64,000 nucleotides of DNA from Alloascoidea africana. Its lineage: Eukaryota; Ascomycota; Alloascoideomycetes; Alloascoideales; Alloascoideaceae. Shown here piece by piece: positions 41,857 through 52,159 of this stretch. Both the position numbers and the translations under genes were made by a program. The notes beneath the pieces are model-generated. The model did no database searches. It saw nothing but the letters and a program-made list of their open reading frames with translations, and had not been told where the DNA came from. How positions within the stretch are numbered: the first letter of the stretch is position 1; the number at the start of each line of letters is the position of its first letter. The stretch covers positions 453,055-517,054 of the forward strand of contig JAKTTT010000005.1 of the NCBI GenBank assembly GCA_030581615.1, written 5' to 3'.

Positions 41857-41907
41857 TGTGGAAGGTGTACCGCTCGCTTGAGTGTACCGTTCGCATATCA
41901 AGTACGT
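41857..41907 (-). repeat. Right terminal inverted repeat
   Basis: 51 bp, perfect inverted copy of 40761-40811 with the same paired 13-bp motifs, followed by the TA duplication at 41908-41909. Confidence 0.95.
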
Positions 41908-41909
41908 TA

Positions 41910-42550
41910 TTTAGAAGGGATAGAATCTGTATATACAAGTTGATAGAAGCATCAATCAGCAGGTTCGACCCAAGGTGACGATCTCCGTGTCCGGCACGGG
42001 AAGGAAGAGGAAAAACGAGGAAATAAGACGGTTACAACAGTTTTCGTGTTGTTGCGAATGAGTCATGATTCGCGGATCTGCCATTCTGAGGTCGTTTCTG
42101 GCGATCTGAATCGCCCCGGATGGCGTCGCAAAACGGAAACGGTCATCCCAGGGCCCGTGGCGCTTTCCGTGGCGGTGGGGGCAGGCTCTGGAGAGTTGGG
42201 CCACCACCGTGCCCAGCAGACAAGCCGTTTGGGCAATTAGGCCTGGGCCTGGGCCATTGCGGCTCGTCGATGAGGACTGCTCTTGTCACGGCGGTCTCGT
42301 GTGCTCGTTTGGCCGTTTGCCAGAGGCTGATCTGGTCCGGGTTGAGCTGATTTGTGCCGATTTGTGCTGATATAGGTCTGCCCGGTCGACTCAATTCGAC
42401 TGACCACTTTGCACAATCTGGGAAATATTATCCTCGTCTTTTCTTTTTCCGTGTCGCAACTCCTGAGAGCTGAAAAGTTTTATAAAGACCCATTGTGTCT
42501 CATTGTTTCCGTCATCTCCATCTCCAAGTGAAACTAACTCCACAGATAAA
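41910..42550 (+). promoter_or_regulatory. Upstream region of small-HSP-like gene
   Basis: 640 bp, GC-rich in its centre (42100-42330), with no believable gene. A TATA element (TATAAA 42481-42486) lies 70 bp before the ATG at 42551. No clear heat-shock element (alternating GAA/TTC) could be found near it. Confidence 0.45.
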
Positions 42551-43201
42551 ATGTCACTCAGCGTTCCTCGACTGGTGTTCGGCCCAGCATACGCAAAGAA
42601 CGCGGGATCAGCAGCGCAAAAGTTCCTGCTCCACAAGCAGAAAACGGGCACAAGGGGCACCAAGGGGCCACGAAGCGTACACTCCAATGAAAATGATGGT
42701 GCTGGTGCCCAAGCTCAAGCTCAAGCTCAAGCTCAAGCTCAAGCTCGCACAGAGTCCGGATCCGCGGACTGCGAGACGCTCAACATCTTTGAAATCGGCA
42801 TCTACAACGACCGGTACGAAGTCGTCATCGCGATCCCATACCAGCTACTGGAGAACATCGCAGTTTTTCTGGGCAACGAGAGCCCAGACGCGTCCACGCC
42901 AGCGTCCATTTTCATCGCGGGCACCGTGAAGCAGATCCTGGAGCGGGACTTTGCGGTTGAGACCCAGTCCGTGCCCAAGCTGTTCAAAGTGGACCTGCCG
43001 CCTTCGCTGAACATGCCGCATTATGGCTTTGGGTACGCCAGTGATCTGGAAGACACGCTCGAGTTCAAGTTCTCCAATGGCTTTCTGACGGTGTATCTGC
43101 CCAAGCCCTTTGAGTCCGACACCATCATTCCGCAGCCCCAGCAGACAGTCGAAAAGCTCGAAAAGCCTTCTTACTTCAACCCGTACGTGTTTAGCGGTTA
43201 A
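42551..43201 (+). CDS. Divergent small heat-shock (alpha-crystallin-like) protein
   Basis: 216 aa. The C-terminal two thirds has the HSP20 layout: IFEIGIYNDRYEVVIAIP (strand pair near residues 77-95), SIFIAGTVKQ, KLFKVDLPP and LEFKFSNGFLTVYLPKP, matching the classical ...NGVLTVTLPK signature of alpha-crystallin domains. The N-terminal 70 residues are basic and contain a run of Gln-Ala pairs, unlike Hsp26 or Hsp42. It is probably a holdase-type chaperone or a diverged relative. I chose ATG 42551; the frame is open upstream but has no further ATG near. Confidence in the fold is moderate. Confidence 0.65.
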   Translation: MSLSVPRLVFGPAYAKNAGSAAQKFLLHKQKTGTRGTKGPRSVHSNENDGAGAQAQAQAQAQAQARTESGSADCETLNIFEIGIYNDRYEVVIAIPYQLLENIAVFLGNESPDASTPASIFIAGTVKQILERDFAVETQSVPKLFKVDLPPSLNMPHYGFGYASDLEDTLEFKFSNGFLTVYLPKPFESDTIIPQPQQTVEKLEKPSYFNPYVFSG

Positions 43202-43501
43202 GCCCGTCTATTTATTGCTTCACCATTGATTTTCTGTTTTTGTTCTCCGGAAACTTTGTAGTTTGGAATAGTGGCGTCGCTCTTATATTTTGCTATTTTG
43301 TTGTTTCTCTTTCATGTATCACCATTTGATTGTACACTCATGTTACTAGCTAGTTCTTGTCTTCCATAGATAGATTTATAAGTTTAAATGTTGGGGTTTT
43401 TAGATCTGAAGTTAACCTAAAGGTAAAAGTGCTTGGTTCTGCTCTCCTCCTCCTGTTCATCTTCACGACCATTACCATTACCATTACCATTACCACCACA
43501 C
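43202..43501 (+). promoter_or_regulatory. Short intergenic region with CCATTA repeat
   Basis: 300 bp, T-rich on the left (3' flank of the HSP-like gene). Immediately before the next ATG four CCATTA/ATTACC hexamers (43471-43494) form a microsatellite in the 5'UTR. Confidence 0.5.
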
Positions 43502-43933
43502 ATGCCGATCAAGCTGCTGCACCACAAATCGTACCACGTGTACAACCGCAAGAACGTCGAACGGGTCAAACGGGACGAGGCCAAGGCCAAGGAACAGGCA
43601 CGCAAACAGCTGGAGGAGCAATCCAGAGCAGAGCGCAAAGAGCGGCTGGCAGAGCTCAAACGGAGACATGGGAACCCGCCCCCAGAGGCCAGAGAAGCCA
43701 AGCACGAAGACAGGAAGCAGCCCGGACGCGAACAACGGGCCCAGCCAGGTCGCGACCGGGCCCGGCGCCCATGGCCCCAGCGTGCCAAACCTGCCAAACA
43801 TGCCCACGGCCTCGGCCAGGGCCAGAGCCAGCTGGTGGACTCGAGAGCTCGCGACGAGGCCCGCAAAGCGCTGGCAGACCCGCTGCACGTGATGGCTGGG
43901 TGCCTGGCGGCGAAGCGGCGAGGCGGCCGGTGA
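43502..43933 (+). CDS. CIR_N-domain (LENG1-like) basic protein
   Basis: 143 aa. The N-terminus MPIKLLHHKSYHVYNRKNVERVKRDEA contains the CIR_N motif (KSWHVxNxxNxxRVRRDEAxA) found in LENG1 homologues and some spliceosome-associated factors. A charged coiled-coil-like helix follows (residues 26-58), then an Arg/Pro/Gln-rich disordered tail. Probably nuclear; a link to splicing is inferred from relatives. The frame runs upstream into the CCATTA repeat, but conservation starts at ATG 43502. PEX14 follows after 134 bp on the same strand. Confidence 0.75.
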   Translation: MPIKLLHHKSYHVYNRKNVERVKRDEAKAKEQARKQLEEQSRAERKERLAELKRRHGNPPPEAREAKHEDRKQPGREQRAQPGRDRARRPWPQRAKPAKHAHGLGQGQSQLVDSRARDEARKALADPLHVMAGCLAAKRRGGR

Positions 43934-44067
43934 CGAAAAGGCAGATGTTTACCTTTTGCCATTTGCCATTTGCCTGTTGATATTGATATTGATATTGGAT
44001 CGGCTGGCTGGGCTTCTTCCGTCGACCTCTACACAAACACTCTCTCCAGCACACACACACCCCAGCG

Positions 44068-45261
44068 ATGGAAATAAGAGAAGAGCTAGTCGACTCGGCA
44101 GTGTCCTTTCTCAGCGACCCCCAGGTGGCCGCGTCGCCGCTGGCCAAGCGAATCGACTTTCTAAAGTCCAAAGAGCTGACAGAGCGCGAGATTGAAGAGG
44201 CTCTTCAGCGAGCAGGGGCTTCTGCCTCTGCCTCTGCCTCTGCCTCCGCGTCTCCATCTTCTGCTTCCTCATCCGCTCAGTCCCAGCCCCGGTCGCCTGG
44301 TGCTGGTTCTGGTTCTGGTTCTGGTTCTGGTGCTGGTGCTGGTGCTGGTGCTGCTCCTCCCTTGCCAGCTCCCCCTGCCTACGTCGAAGACGCAGACTCT
44401 GTCGACCACCGGGCTAACAACTACGGGTACGCCCAGGCCACCCTACAACCTCCTTCTAAAGTGTCGCTACGGGAGTACTTGCTCCTGGGCACGGCCACGG
44501 TGGGTGTGGCTGCCGGAGTCTTTGAGCTGGCTAGACGGTATCTAGCTCCAACATTAGTCCCACCATCCAAATCTGCAATCGAGATGGACAAACAGGCCAT
44601 TGACTCCGAGTTTCAAAAAGTTCAGGGCCTTCTGGACCAGCTGAAAGAGGATTCTGTCGAAATGAAAGAGGAAAACAAACAGCGAGGTGTGGTGCTGGAT
44701 AAGACTCTGCAGAAAGTCGACCGAGTGCTGGACTTTGTCAAGAAGAAGCACGAGAGAACCGAGGACGACATGAAGCTGGTCAAGTCCGAGGTCGAGAACA
44801 TAAAGTCGACTCTGAAGAGCAGCACGGACAGGCACCAGAACATCATCACCCAGGAAATGTATTCGTTGAAGGCCGAGCTCCAGGGACTAAAGAACATGGT
44901 CGAGTATCGCTCAAAAGTCGCTGGAGGCTCACCACCCAGTTTCCAGCCCCAGCCCCAGCATCAGCATCAGCAGAACCAGCAGAACCAGCCTGTGGGCGTG
45001 TATCCCAGCGCCGCCGCCCTGTCTCGCACGTTGCCGCCGCCCTCTGCGATCCCGTCCGCCAGCGAAATCTTGGGCAAGCAGGCCCAGCAGCCGGGGGCTG
45101 CTGCTCCCGTCGTGATCAAGCCCGTGCCCATCAATCTGGCGAGCCTTCCCACGACGGTGAAGCCGGCGCCCGCTGCTCCCGCCGCTCCCGCCGCTCCCGC
45201 CAGCGCGGCGGCGAGACAGGGCATTCCGTCGTGGCAGCTGGCGAGCAAGAAGGCGCCGTGA
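44068..45261 (+). CDS. PEX14: Peroxin-14, peroxisomal docking protein
   Basis: 397 aa (yeast Pex14 341). Central docking factor for the import receptors Pex5 and Pex7. The N-terminal Pex5-binding bundle is clear: REELVDSAVSFLSDPQV then SPLAKRIDFLKSKELTEREI (residues 3-47). A Ser/Ala and Gly-Ser/Ala-rich linker (about 50-105) precedes the hydrophobic segment near 132-160 (EYLLLGTATVGVAAGVFELA). A long coiled coil runs over about 170-290 and a Pro/Ala/Gln-rich tail follows. Simple hexamer repeats encode the SASASA and GSGSG linkers. Very GC-rich coding sequence. Confidence 0.93.
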   Translation: MEIREELVDSAVSFLSDPQVAASPLAKRIDFLKSKELTEREIEEALQRAGASASASASASASPSSASSSAQSQPRSPGAGSGSGSGSGAGAGAGAAPPLPAPPAYVEDADSVDHRANNYGYAQATLQPPSKVSLREYLLLGTATVGVAAGVFELARRYLAPTLVPPSKSAIEMDKQAIDSEFQKVQGLLDQLKEDSVEMKEENKQRGVVLDKTLQKVDRVLDFVKKKHERTEDDMKLVKSEVENIKSTLKSSTDRHQNIITQEMYSLKAELQGLKNMVEYRSKVAGGSPPSFQPQPQHQHQQNQQNQPVGVYPSAAALSRTLPPPSAIPSASEILGKQAQQPGAAAPVVIKPVPINLASLPTTVKPAPAAPAAPAAPASAAARQGIPSWQLASKKAP

Positions 45262-45428
45262 TGTAGAGCCAAGTAGTTAGTTAGCTGCCAACATGGTATC
45301 TTTTGTGCACAAGTGTCGCAGCCTCCGCGGCCGCCAGCGGATCTGCCCTTTAGGTCCGCAGCCCGGGAGGTTTGGTCCTGGAGCCTTGAGCCTCCAGCTT
45401 CCAGCCCTCGAGCTTCCAGTCCTTCTCC

Positions 45429-47711
45429 ATGGTCGACGGCTCCGCCTGTCTCGAGTGTCGCAAGAAGCACTACCGCTGCGGCGGCCAGCAGCCCTGCCGC
45501 CGCTGCCGACTCAACAGCCTGGAGTGTGTCTACACGAAAAGCCGCCGCGGCGGTGCCAGACTGAGACAGAAGAAGCCCGTCAAGAACAGCCCTCTGATCT
45601 CCTTCGCGCTGGCTTCCTCGGCCTCGTCTTCGTCCTCGTCCTCACCCCCAATTCCCCAGCTGCCCTTGGACCGCAAGTCCGAGCCCTCGTCGCTGTCGTC
45701 CTCCCCGTCGTTTCTCCCTCCGCTGTCTCTGCCCCTGCAACCCCAGAGTTCTACTAGCACTGCTGCTAGCACTGCTGCTAGCACCAGTGGTGCTACTCCT
45801 GTCAGCTTCACGAGACATGAACAACCCTCTCAAGACTCCGCCAATATCGCCTCCATCATGGCTGCCCGAGAACGCTTCAGCCCGTGCAACATCATCTATC
45901 TCCCCCGTGTGAAACAACCACCACCCTCGAATCCCATCGAGAACGATGCCATCATCACCGCATACTACGCCAGATTCCATAGATACCACCCGATCCTGTG
46001 CGAAAAGTCCCAGTTCCCCCGCAGCTTTGACTTCACTGCTCTCAGCGACCTGTACTCGGCTCTGGGCCTCTACTTTGCCATTTGGCAGACCGAAAGCTGC
46101 CCCGACATCGCTTCTCTACAAATTTTCTTTGCAAAATGCGATACAGAGTTGGACAAGTCTCCTAATGATCTTGTTAAACTACAGACCTTGGTCCTGCTCT
46201 CCATCCTCATCCATTTATGCGATCCTACCAAATCCCAACACTTTAGAGATCGAGCTGTGGACCTAATTCTTTCCAATAGTCTGAATCTTCTCGACTCTGA
46301 AGATCACCACCGAAACTTTGAAAATTCGCCCTTTTTCACAAGCCAACGGTTGAAAAACTTGATCCCATTATCCGTGCGAATAGAACTTTGCAGAAACACT
46401 TTTTGGGAACTGTACCATCTGGACGTGGCTACCCGCTCAAACAGTTTGCGAAGAAGCAAACTCGCTATATCCAACCTCCACGTAAACTTCCCACGTTCCG
46501 AAACCCATAGCTATGTTGCAAAAGCTCAAGCAACCTCAATTATTGATCAGATGGTTCAATATTACCAAGTGCTGTTTGTGGATAAAGAAAAAGGTGCAGA
46601 AATGGCGAAAAACGTACTTATACAAGCGGCCAGTCTCAAACTCGTCTTGAATAGAACCAGTTGTAGAGATTTTTCTGTATTTGGTCCTAATGGAACCGTA
46701 AATGAAAGCGTGATTCAAGCACGTTTAGATCTAAACTATGCTCTGATTCTAATCAACTACCCACAGAGCTACCTACTCACAGATCATCTTTCTCAACACC
46801 CCAGCTTAATAAAAAAGGGTACCACAGAACCAAAAAGTCTTTCTCACGATATCGGCGGTGAACTTGACGCGAAAAAAGCAATATCGACAAAAAGAGCAAT
46901 TGAGGCTGCTGAATCCATCATAAAAGTGCTCGCAGATTTGACTCTGACCTCTACCCTAACAGACCATGATCCTCTTTTGACATGTGCAATATCAGCCTCA
47001 ATATATGTTTTCACAGCGGCTGTGATATCCTACTATGCGATCTCATTCCATGCAAAAGTGTTTGGAGATCGACTCGATTCCTATATTTGCAATTTGGATC
47101 TGGGGCTTCAGACCCTTAGGATTTTTGGCGAAAAATGGAGATCTCCAAGAAAAGTTTATGACGATTACATGGCCCTGATAGAGAAGGTTTTACCCAAAAC
47201 GTATCGGCGTTTACGGATCGATAAGCTGGGTTACTTGGATTCCAGTATCTGTGTGAGATCCACCAACCACACCCAAAAGGACGTGTTACAACAGGGCATA
47301 TCAGTTACCGATCTATATGCTAATCGGACTCCAGTGCAAGACGATACTACTTTGACTGCCGTTCCCGAAGTTCTGGCAAACCTGGGTAATGGCTCAACAA
47401 TGCCCGTGAAAACTGCTCCAATGGCCCCAGCGGTTCCTGTTCTTCCCCCATTACCACCACCAGCGTCATCAATAACTGCTGTTAATAACCCATCTTACGT
47501 TTATCCAAACATGACAAGAATTAATACAACCTTGCCTTCCTCCGTTCCAACAGTTTCGGGTCCTACAAACAGAACTCAGACCTTTCCTAACCCCAGTTTA
47601 AACTTTAATGCGACAGAGCTGGACAGATTTGACCTTGACCTTTTCCACTTTTTGGATTCTTCCAATGATTTCGCAGGATGGGGAGGACACGCTACTGGAT
47701 ACTTGGGGTAA
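45429..47711 (+). CDS. Zn2Cys6 fungal transcription factor
   Basis: 760 aa. The binuclear zinc cluster is right at the N-terminus with Cys at 7, 10, 17, 23, 26 and 33 (C-X2-C-X6-C-X5-C-X2-C-X6-C), followed by a basic stretch (KSRRGGARLRQKK). A Ser/Pro-rich linker runs to about 130. The rest has the helical fungal-specific regulator domain (for example YYARFHRYHPILCEKSQFPR, LCRNTFWELYHLDVATRSNS). An acidic-aromatic end (FDLDLFHFLDSSNDFAGWG) may activate transcription. No close match to a named regulator could be fixed. GC falls sharply from the first 450 bp to the rest of the gene. It lies 167 bp after PEX14 on the same strand. Confidence 0.92.
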   Translation: MVDGSACLECRKKHYRCGGQQPCRRCRLNSLECVYTKSRRGGARLRQKKPVKNSPLISFALASSASSSSSSSPPIPQLPLDRKSEPSSLSSSPSFLPPLSLPLQPQSSTSTAASTAASTSGATPVSFTRHEQPSQDSANIASIMAARERFSPCNIIYLPRVKQPPPSNPIENDAIITAYYARFHRYHPILCEKSQFPRSFDFTALSDLYSALGLYFAIWQTESCPDIASLQIFFAKCDTELDKSPNDLVKLQTLVLLSILIHLCDPTKSQHFRDRAVDLILSNSLNLLDSEDHHRNFENSPFFTSQRLKNLIPLSVRIELCRNTFWELYHLDVATRSNSLRRSKLAISNLHVNFPRSETHSYVAKAQATSIIDQMVQYYQVLFVDKEKGAEMAKNVLIQAASLKLVLNRTSCRDFSVFGPNGTVNESVIQARLDLNYALILINYPQSYLLTDHLSQHPSLIKKGTTEPKSLSHDIGGELDAKKAISTKRAIEAAESIIKVLADLTLTSTLTDHDPLLTCAISASIYVFTAAVISYYAISFHAKVFGDRLDSYICNLDLGLQTLRIFGEKWRSPRKVYDDYMALIEKVLPKTYRRLRIDKLGYLDSSICVRSTNHTQKDVLQQGISVTDLYANRTPVQDDTTLTAVPEVLANLGNGSTMPVKTAPMAPAVPVLPPLPPPASSITAVNNPSYVYPNMTRINTTLPSSVPTVSGPTNRTQTFPNPSLNFNATELDRFDLDLFHFLDSSNDFAGWGGHATGYLG

Positions 47712-47900
47712 ACTTATTTTATAATTGTAGTTTTAGAACCAAGTTTACTGTTTTTATTTCAATACAAACAGACCTAGATTTTTTTCAAAGTAACGGCATA
47801 GAAAAGTAAAATCAATCACATATTTAGTCCCAGCATACATTTTCCCCCACATTATCCAAAGTTATCGAAAAAAAAAAACCGAAAAAAAAAAAAATCACAT

Positions 47901-50900
47901 CTACTTTTCCAAAGTAATCTTAAAAGAAGCAACTTCAAAAGCGCGTAACACAATGGGCGCAATAAAGGATTCTTTCCCATCCTTGGTAACCTCAACATAG
48001 AAATCAACCTCTTCAATGTCATCTTCTAAAAGGTTTACCTTGGAAATCTTGGACACCTTGGGCAAATCGCCAGATTGATCAATAACAAGCGATCCCTGGG
48101 CTTTCCCACCAAGAGACTCATAGGCACGAACGATTACGGTCGGGATCTTTCCAGATGATACATCCAAAGTTAGATCAGCAAACGTAGAAAAGTCATAATC
48201 ATCCTCTCCACGCTTCAAGTTTGAAAGAATAATGTTGTCATCACCAGAAATAGTGACCCATCTCAGAATGTCAAAAGCACTTGTCTCTTTCAAGGATAGA
48301 GAAGGAGGAGAGTAAACAACATCGACTGGGTGGTTAAAGTTATGCGCAGTACGGATAATCTGAGGATTGATTCCGCCCTTGTGTGGAAGAATAGCATATC
48401 TAAAACTGTGCAATCCCATATCCGCATGTGCATCCGGTGCCTTTGGAGACCTCAACAATGAAAGTCTCATGGTGTTGCCATGGGTAGAAAAGCCATACTT
48501 GCAATCGTTAAGAATAGTGACTCCATAGGTGTAGTCAGAGTAGTCTGCCCATTTATGAGAACAAACTTCGAATTTGGCCACATCCCAGGAAGTATTGTAA
48601 TGAGTTGGTCTCTTCACAGCTCCAAATTGCGTCTCATATAAAGCATAGTCATTATGAACGTCAACTGGGAACTCGACTTTTAGGAATTTACAAGTTTCGT
48701 GCCAGTCAACCTCACAGTTAAACTCCAAATAAGACGAATCTGTATCATTGCTCTTAGAAGCAGACGCTGATTTCAACGAAACAACCGTTTTGATGGTAGA
48801 ATTTTCACTAATCTTTTGCTCAACAAGTACAGAGGCTCTAAGAGGACCTTCCTCATGAATTGAAACTTTTCCCGGCTCTACCAATCGCCACTTGTCCAAA
48901 GAATACAACTCAGTGTCCCAGGCCTGCCAATTCAAAGGCTGATCGTCAAAAACAACAAATCTATTGCCGCCTTTGCTTTTTTCAGAATCGGTTGATAAAA
49001 CTTCCCGCTTGTTAACAACGTCGTATAGACTGGTAAGAACCCCGTCAACAATAGTGGCCTTCAACAAACCATTACTGAGGATGAACTTTGAATCATCAAT
49101 TTTTTCAACCTTAGCGTCTCCATTATACTCTGAACCGCTTGATTTCATAATACCATAGTTGTCGCCCGAAACTCGGATGAGTTTCTTACCGCCAGTTGTG
49201 GCCTGCGTAAGCACATTTGAAGAAAGCAAATCTTGGTGAGGCGCAACCTCAATCACGTCTGATCTTGGCCAAGGGTTTGTATTGATTGCAAAGGCATCAA
49301 GATTCGGAATCTTTGAATAGGCTTCAATCATAGAAGGCTTGGAAAACGATAGGTGCTTTAAAGCCTTCTCTATCAATGTCACCAGTCTCTCACGAACATG
49401 TGCATAAATTTTCTTTGCATCATCGTAAACCAACTCAATTGAGGATCCAGGAAGAACATCGTGAAATTGGCAAAGACAAATGTCCTCCCAAAGCGCATCG
49501 ATCTCTTTCTTTGGGTACCTGTACTTTGTATTTGGAACAAGAGAAGCCAACGTGGCAAGATACTCAAGATCATGGATCAACACCTCAGATTGACGATTTC
49601 CCTTCTTCACTTTTGCCTGCGTTGTATATGTGCCTCTGTGAAATTCAAAGTATAGTTCACCTACCCATGACACGAGCTTCTTGCCATGGTCTGTGTTTTC
49701 CAAAATATTGTTGTAAAACTCATCAACATTGGTCTTTAGATCAACCGTAGGCAACAACCCCACTGTGTTTGACAAACCGCGAATACGTCTCAATTTCTCA
49801 AGCATTTCAGGCGTAGGTCCACCACCGCCATCTCCATGGCCAAACAGCAACAGCCCGGACTGGTCTTCGGTAAGATTCTTATGATTATGGAGAGACCGAG
49901 AAACATCACCAAAGTGAGCACTTGCGGTGTAAGTATCACAAGGCGGCATATGGCAAACGACTTGTGTTCCATCCAGAGCAACCCAGTTGAAAGTGGTGTT
50001 GGGGAAACGGTTAATATTGTTCCAACTCAATTTTTGCGTCAAGAACCTATCCATCCCAGACAACCGGCATAACTGAGGGATCTGAGCACTGTACCCAAAG
50101 GTATCAGGGAGCCAAAATGTATTTGACCTGGAACCAAAATAGTGCTCAAAAAATCGTTGGCCAAGAAGAAACTGTCTAACAATGGCTTCACCGGAAGGCA
50201 TATTTGTATCGTTCTCGACCCAAGAACCTCCAATTGGGATGAAACGGTCTTCTTTTACTTTCTGTTTCAACCTCGCAAAGACATCTGGATAGTCTTGCAA
50301 CAGCCATTTGTATTGTTGTGCCTGTGACGTTACAAATTGGTACTCTGGATATCTATCAATAATGTCCAATTGTGTCACCCAAGAGCGGCCAATTTTTCTC
50401 CTTGTCTCGGCAAAAGGCCAGAGCCAGGCGGTATCAATATGACAATTCCCAACGGCATAGACCTCAATTGGCTGATTTGGGTTTCTCTTATTGTCATAAA
50501 CCTTGTCGGAGTTGACATCTTTGCCAAGATAGGTGTAGGCAATCTCTCTACACTTTTTAATAGATGTAACATCCTCAGGATCAAATGCATCCATGATATC
50601 GGTGGCCACCTGTCTTGCCTTGTGTTTTTGCCAAGAGTTCCCGGGGAATTCTCTTGCTGCGTCTCCAATGATCCAGAAATCTACAAAAAGAGCTCTAGCC
50701 TCAAGGTTTGGAACAACTAGATCTGCTCTGGATAGATTGAAATATCTATTGGGATTAGGAGGCTGAATACTGCTTCCATCAGCATTTCCAAACATCCCAT
50801 TGCAACTGGTTTCAATATAAAACTCGTGAATCTCGCCGTCTCTCCACTCTTTGGGGATAATCCATTCCGACCTCTCACCACCACCGGTGAAAGCCTGAAG

Positions 50901-51386
50901 AGCCAGTCCAGCGGATGTAAAGATTAGCCCTTCGTTGCCACAATCCCAATTCAATAGAATCTGCTCCTCTTTAGCCCAAGCATCAGGGATCCGGACTCTA
51001 ACTTTGAACCAGTGGGTGGACTATATGGCGGTATTATTAGCAATACACAAACAATGGTACAACAACACAAAGCTTACCCAGCTGGGACCAAAAGATTCGC
51101 CCTTGCGGCTTTTTCTCCAATTTGCATGCTTGATTGCGTCTCTGAACAAAGGCCGCTCTAATCCTGGGACGGAATAAACCTCAAACTCGATAAAGCCCTT
51201 GGACTCATTTTCCTGGGGGCCATGGTCAAGCCTCGCCTTATCGTAGAACTTTGGGAGGTTGAGATTTCTGTATTCTCCCTCGGAGGTGAAAATACGAAGC
51301 CTGTTTTCGTAAATTGAGTCCACCTTGTGGCTCACAGGGTGGTTGTTATAGACAGCGTAATGGTCGGAGCCTTGACTAGAGTCCAT
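47901..51386 (-). CDS. AMS1: Vacuolar alpha-mannosidase, GH38 (one intron)
   Basis: Exons 51386-51078 and 51020-47901 give 1142 aa (yeast Ams1 1083). Degrades free mannose oligosaccharides and reaches the vacuole by the Cvt/autophagy route in yeast; no signal peptide is present here either. GH38 landmarks are GNCHIDTAWLWP (zinc ligands His297, Asp299), WLPDTFGYSAQIPQL (nucleophile Asp409), FGHGDGGGGPTPEML and CQFHDVLPGSS. The 57-nt intron (GTAAGC, GCTAATA, ATATAG) joins SFGPSW to STHWFKVRV in phase 0. Divergent from PCH2 over 773 bp. Confidence 0.95.
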
Positions 51387-52159
51387 GATGATGGCAGGAA
51401 GCAGTGGAGATGGTGCTTCTCCACAAGGTTAGATATAGAGGTGGAGAGCCATGTGGGGTTACCCGCACTCTGCGGAGTCAATTACAAGTAGGCATTTAAG
51501 TTCTATTAGCGCTTATGCTTATTTACAGAGCTGGGAGGGGAGAGAAGATTGTAAAAAGTTTCTTATAAAACAGTATATCATTATCGGTCCCGTTAGGCGG
51601 GAGTCCAGCCTCTGTTGGCTCTGTGGTTTATAGTCTGTAGATGCTGTGGTTAGCAAGTGTCCAGCACGGGATTGAAAAAGTGTTCATACCTGACGGTTTG
51701 CTTCAGATGGGAGCAATCGCACCGGGCTGCGCTGCAAGAGCACCCAACATGGGGGCACGAGCCGGGGGCTGGGGACTTTTGTCTCGAACAGCAGACTGTT
51801 CTCGCTCCGTGGGTGCGGTTGGTCTTGATCTGGCGGTTCGCAGACAGCGTTCTAGCTTCCGAGTGTGAGTCCATAGTGTGCTTCGTTTCGTGTTCGCTGC
51901 TGGTGCTGGTGCTGGTGCTGACCGGAGCCGGACGGTGGAGCTGTTTTATAGCGGCTTTCGGTTTTCGATGAAGTTATCGGGCGGGCCGGACAGCGCTGCC
52001 GCTTTCGGCAATTCTATCCGGCGGCAGGTCGGAATCGGGCACGTCGAAGCGGTCTCTCGCCATCTCCTCCATCAGAATCAGAATCAGAATCAGAATCAGC
52101 ATCGCGAAGACTCGAGACCAGACGACCTGCGATCTCGCCACCGCTGATCTGCTGGCTCA
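51387..52159. promoter_or_regulatory. Divergent AMS1/PCH2 intergenic region
   Basis: 773 bp, AT-rich near AMS1 and GC-rich toward PCH2. It contains a GCTGGT repeat (about 51897-51921) and an ATCAGA microsatellite (52071-52100). CCGGCGGCA at 52018-52026 resembles the yeast meiotic URS1 core (GGCGGC). Open frames here have low-complexity, Cys-rich or Arg-rich translations and are not convincing genes. Confidence 0.45.

Larger units (their letters stand above)
40761..41907 (+). mobile_element. Non-autonomous pogo/Fot1-type DNA transposon
   Basis: 1147 bp bounded by perfect 51-bp terminal inverted repeats (40761-40811 and 41857-41907) and flanked by TA dinucleotides (40759-40760, 41908-41909), the Tc1/mariner target duplication. 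Inside is a transposase gene that keeps the DNA-binding N-terminus and zinc-knuckle C-terminus but lacks the whole DDE catalytic core. It therefore cannot move alone. Identical repeats suggest recent mobilisation by a full-length relative elsewhere in the genome. Confidence 0.93.

Noticed and set aside
43417-44171. Overlapping frames around the CIR_N gene
   Set aside because: Arg/Pro/Ala-rich shadows in a GC-rich stretch; only the 43502 frame shows a recognised motif.
51641-51971. Short frames in the AMS1/PCH2 intergenic region
   Set aside because: Cys/Trp/Arg-rich, low complexity and mutually overlapping; no support as genes.
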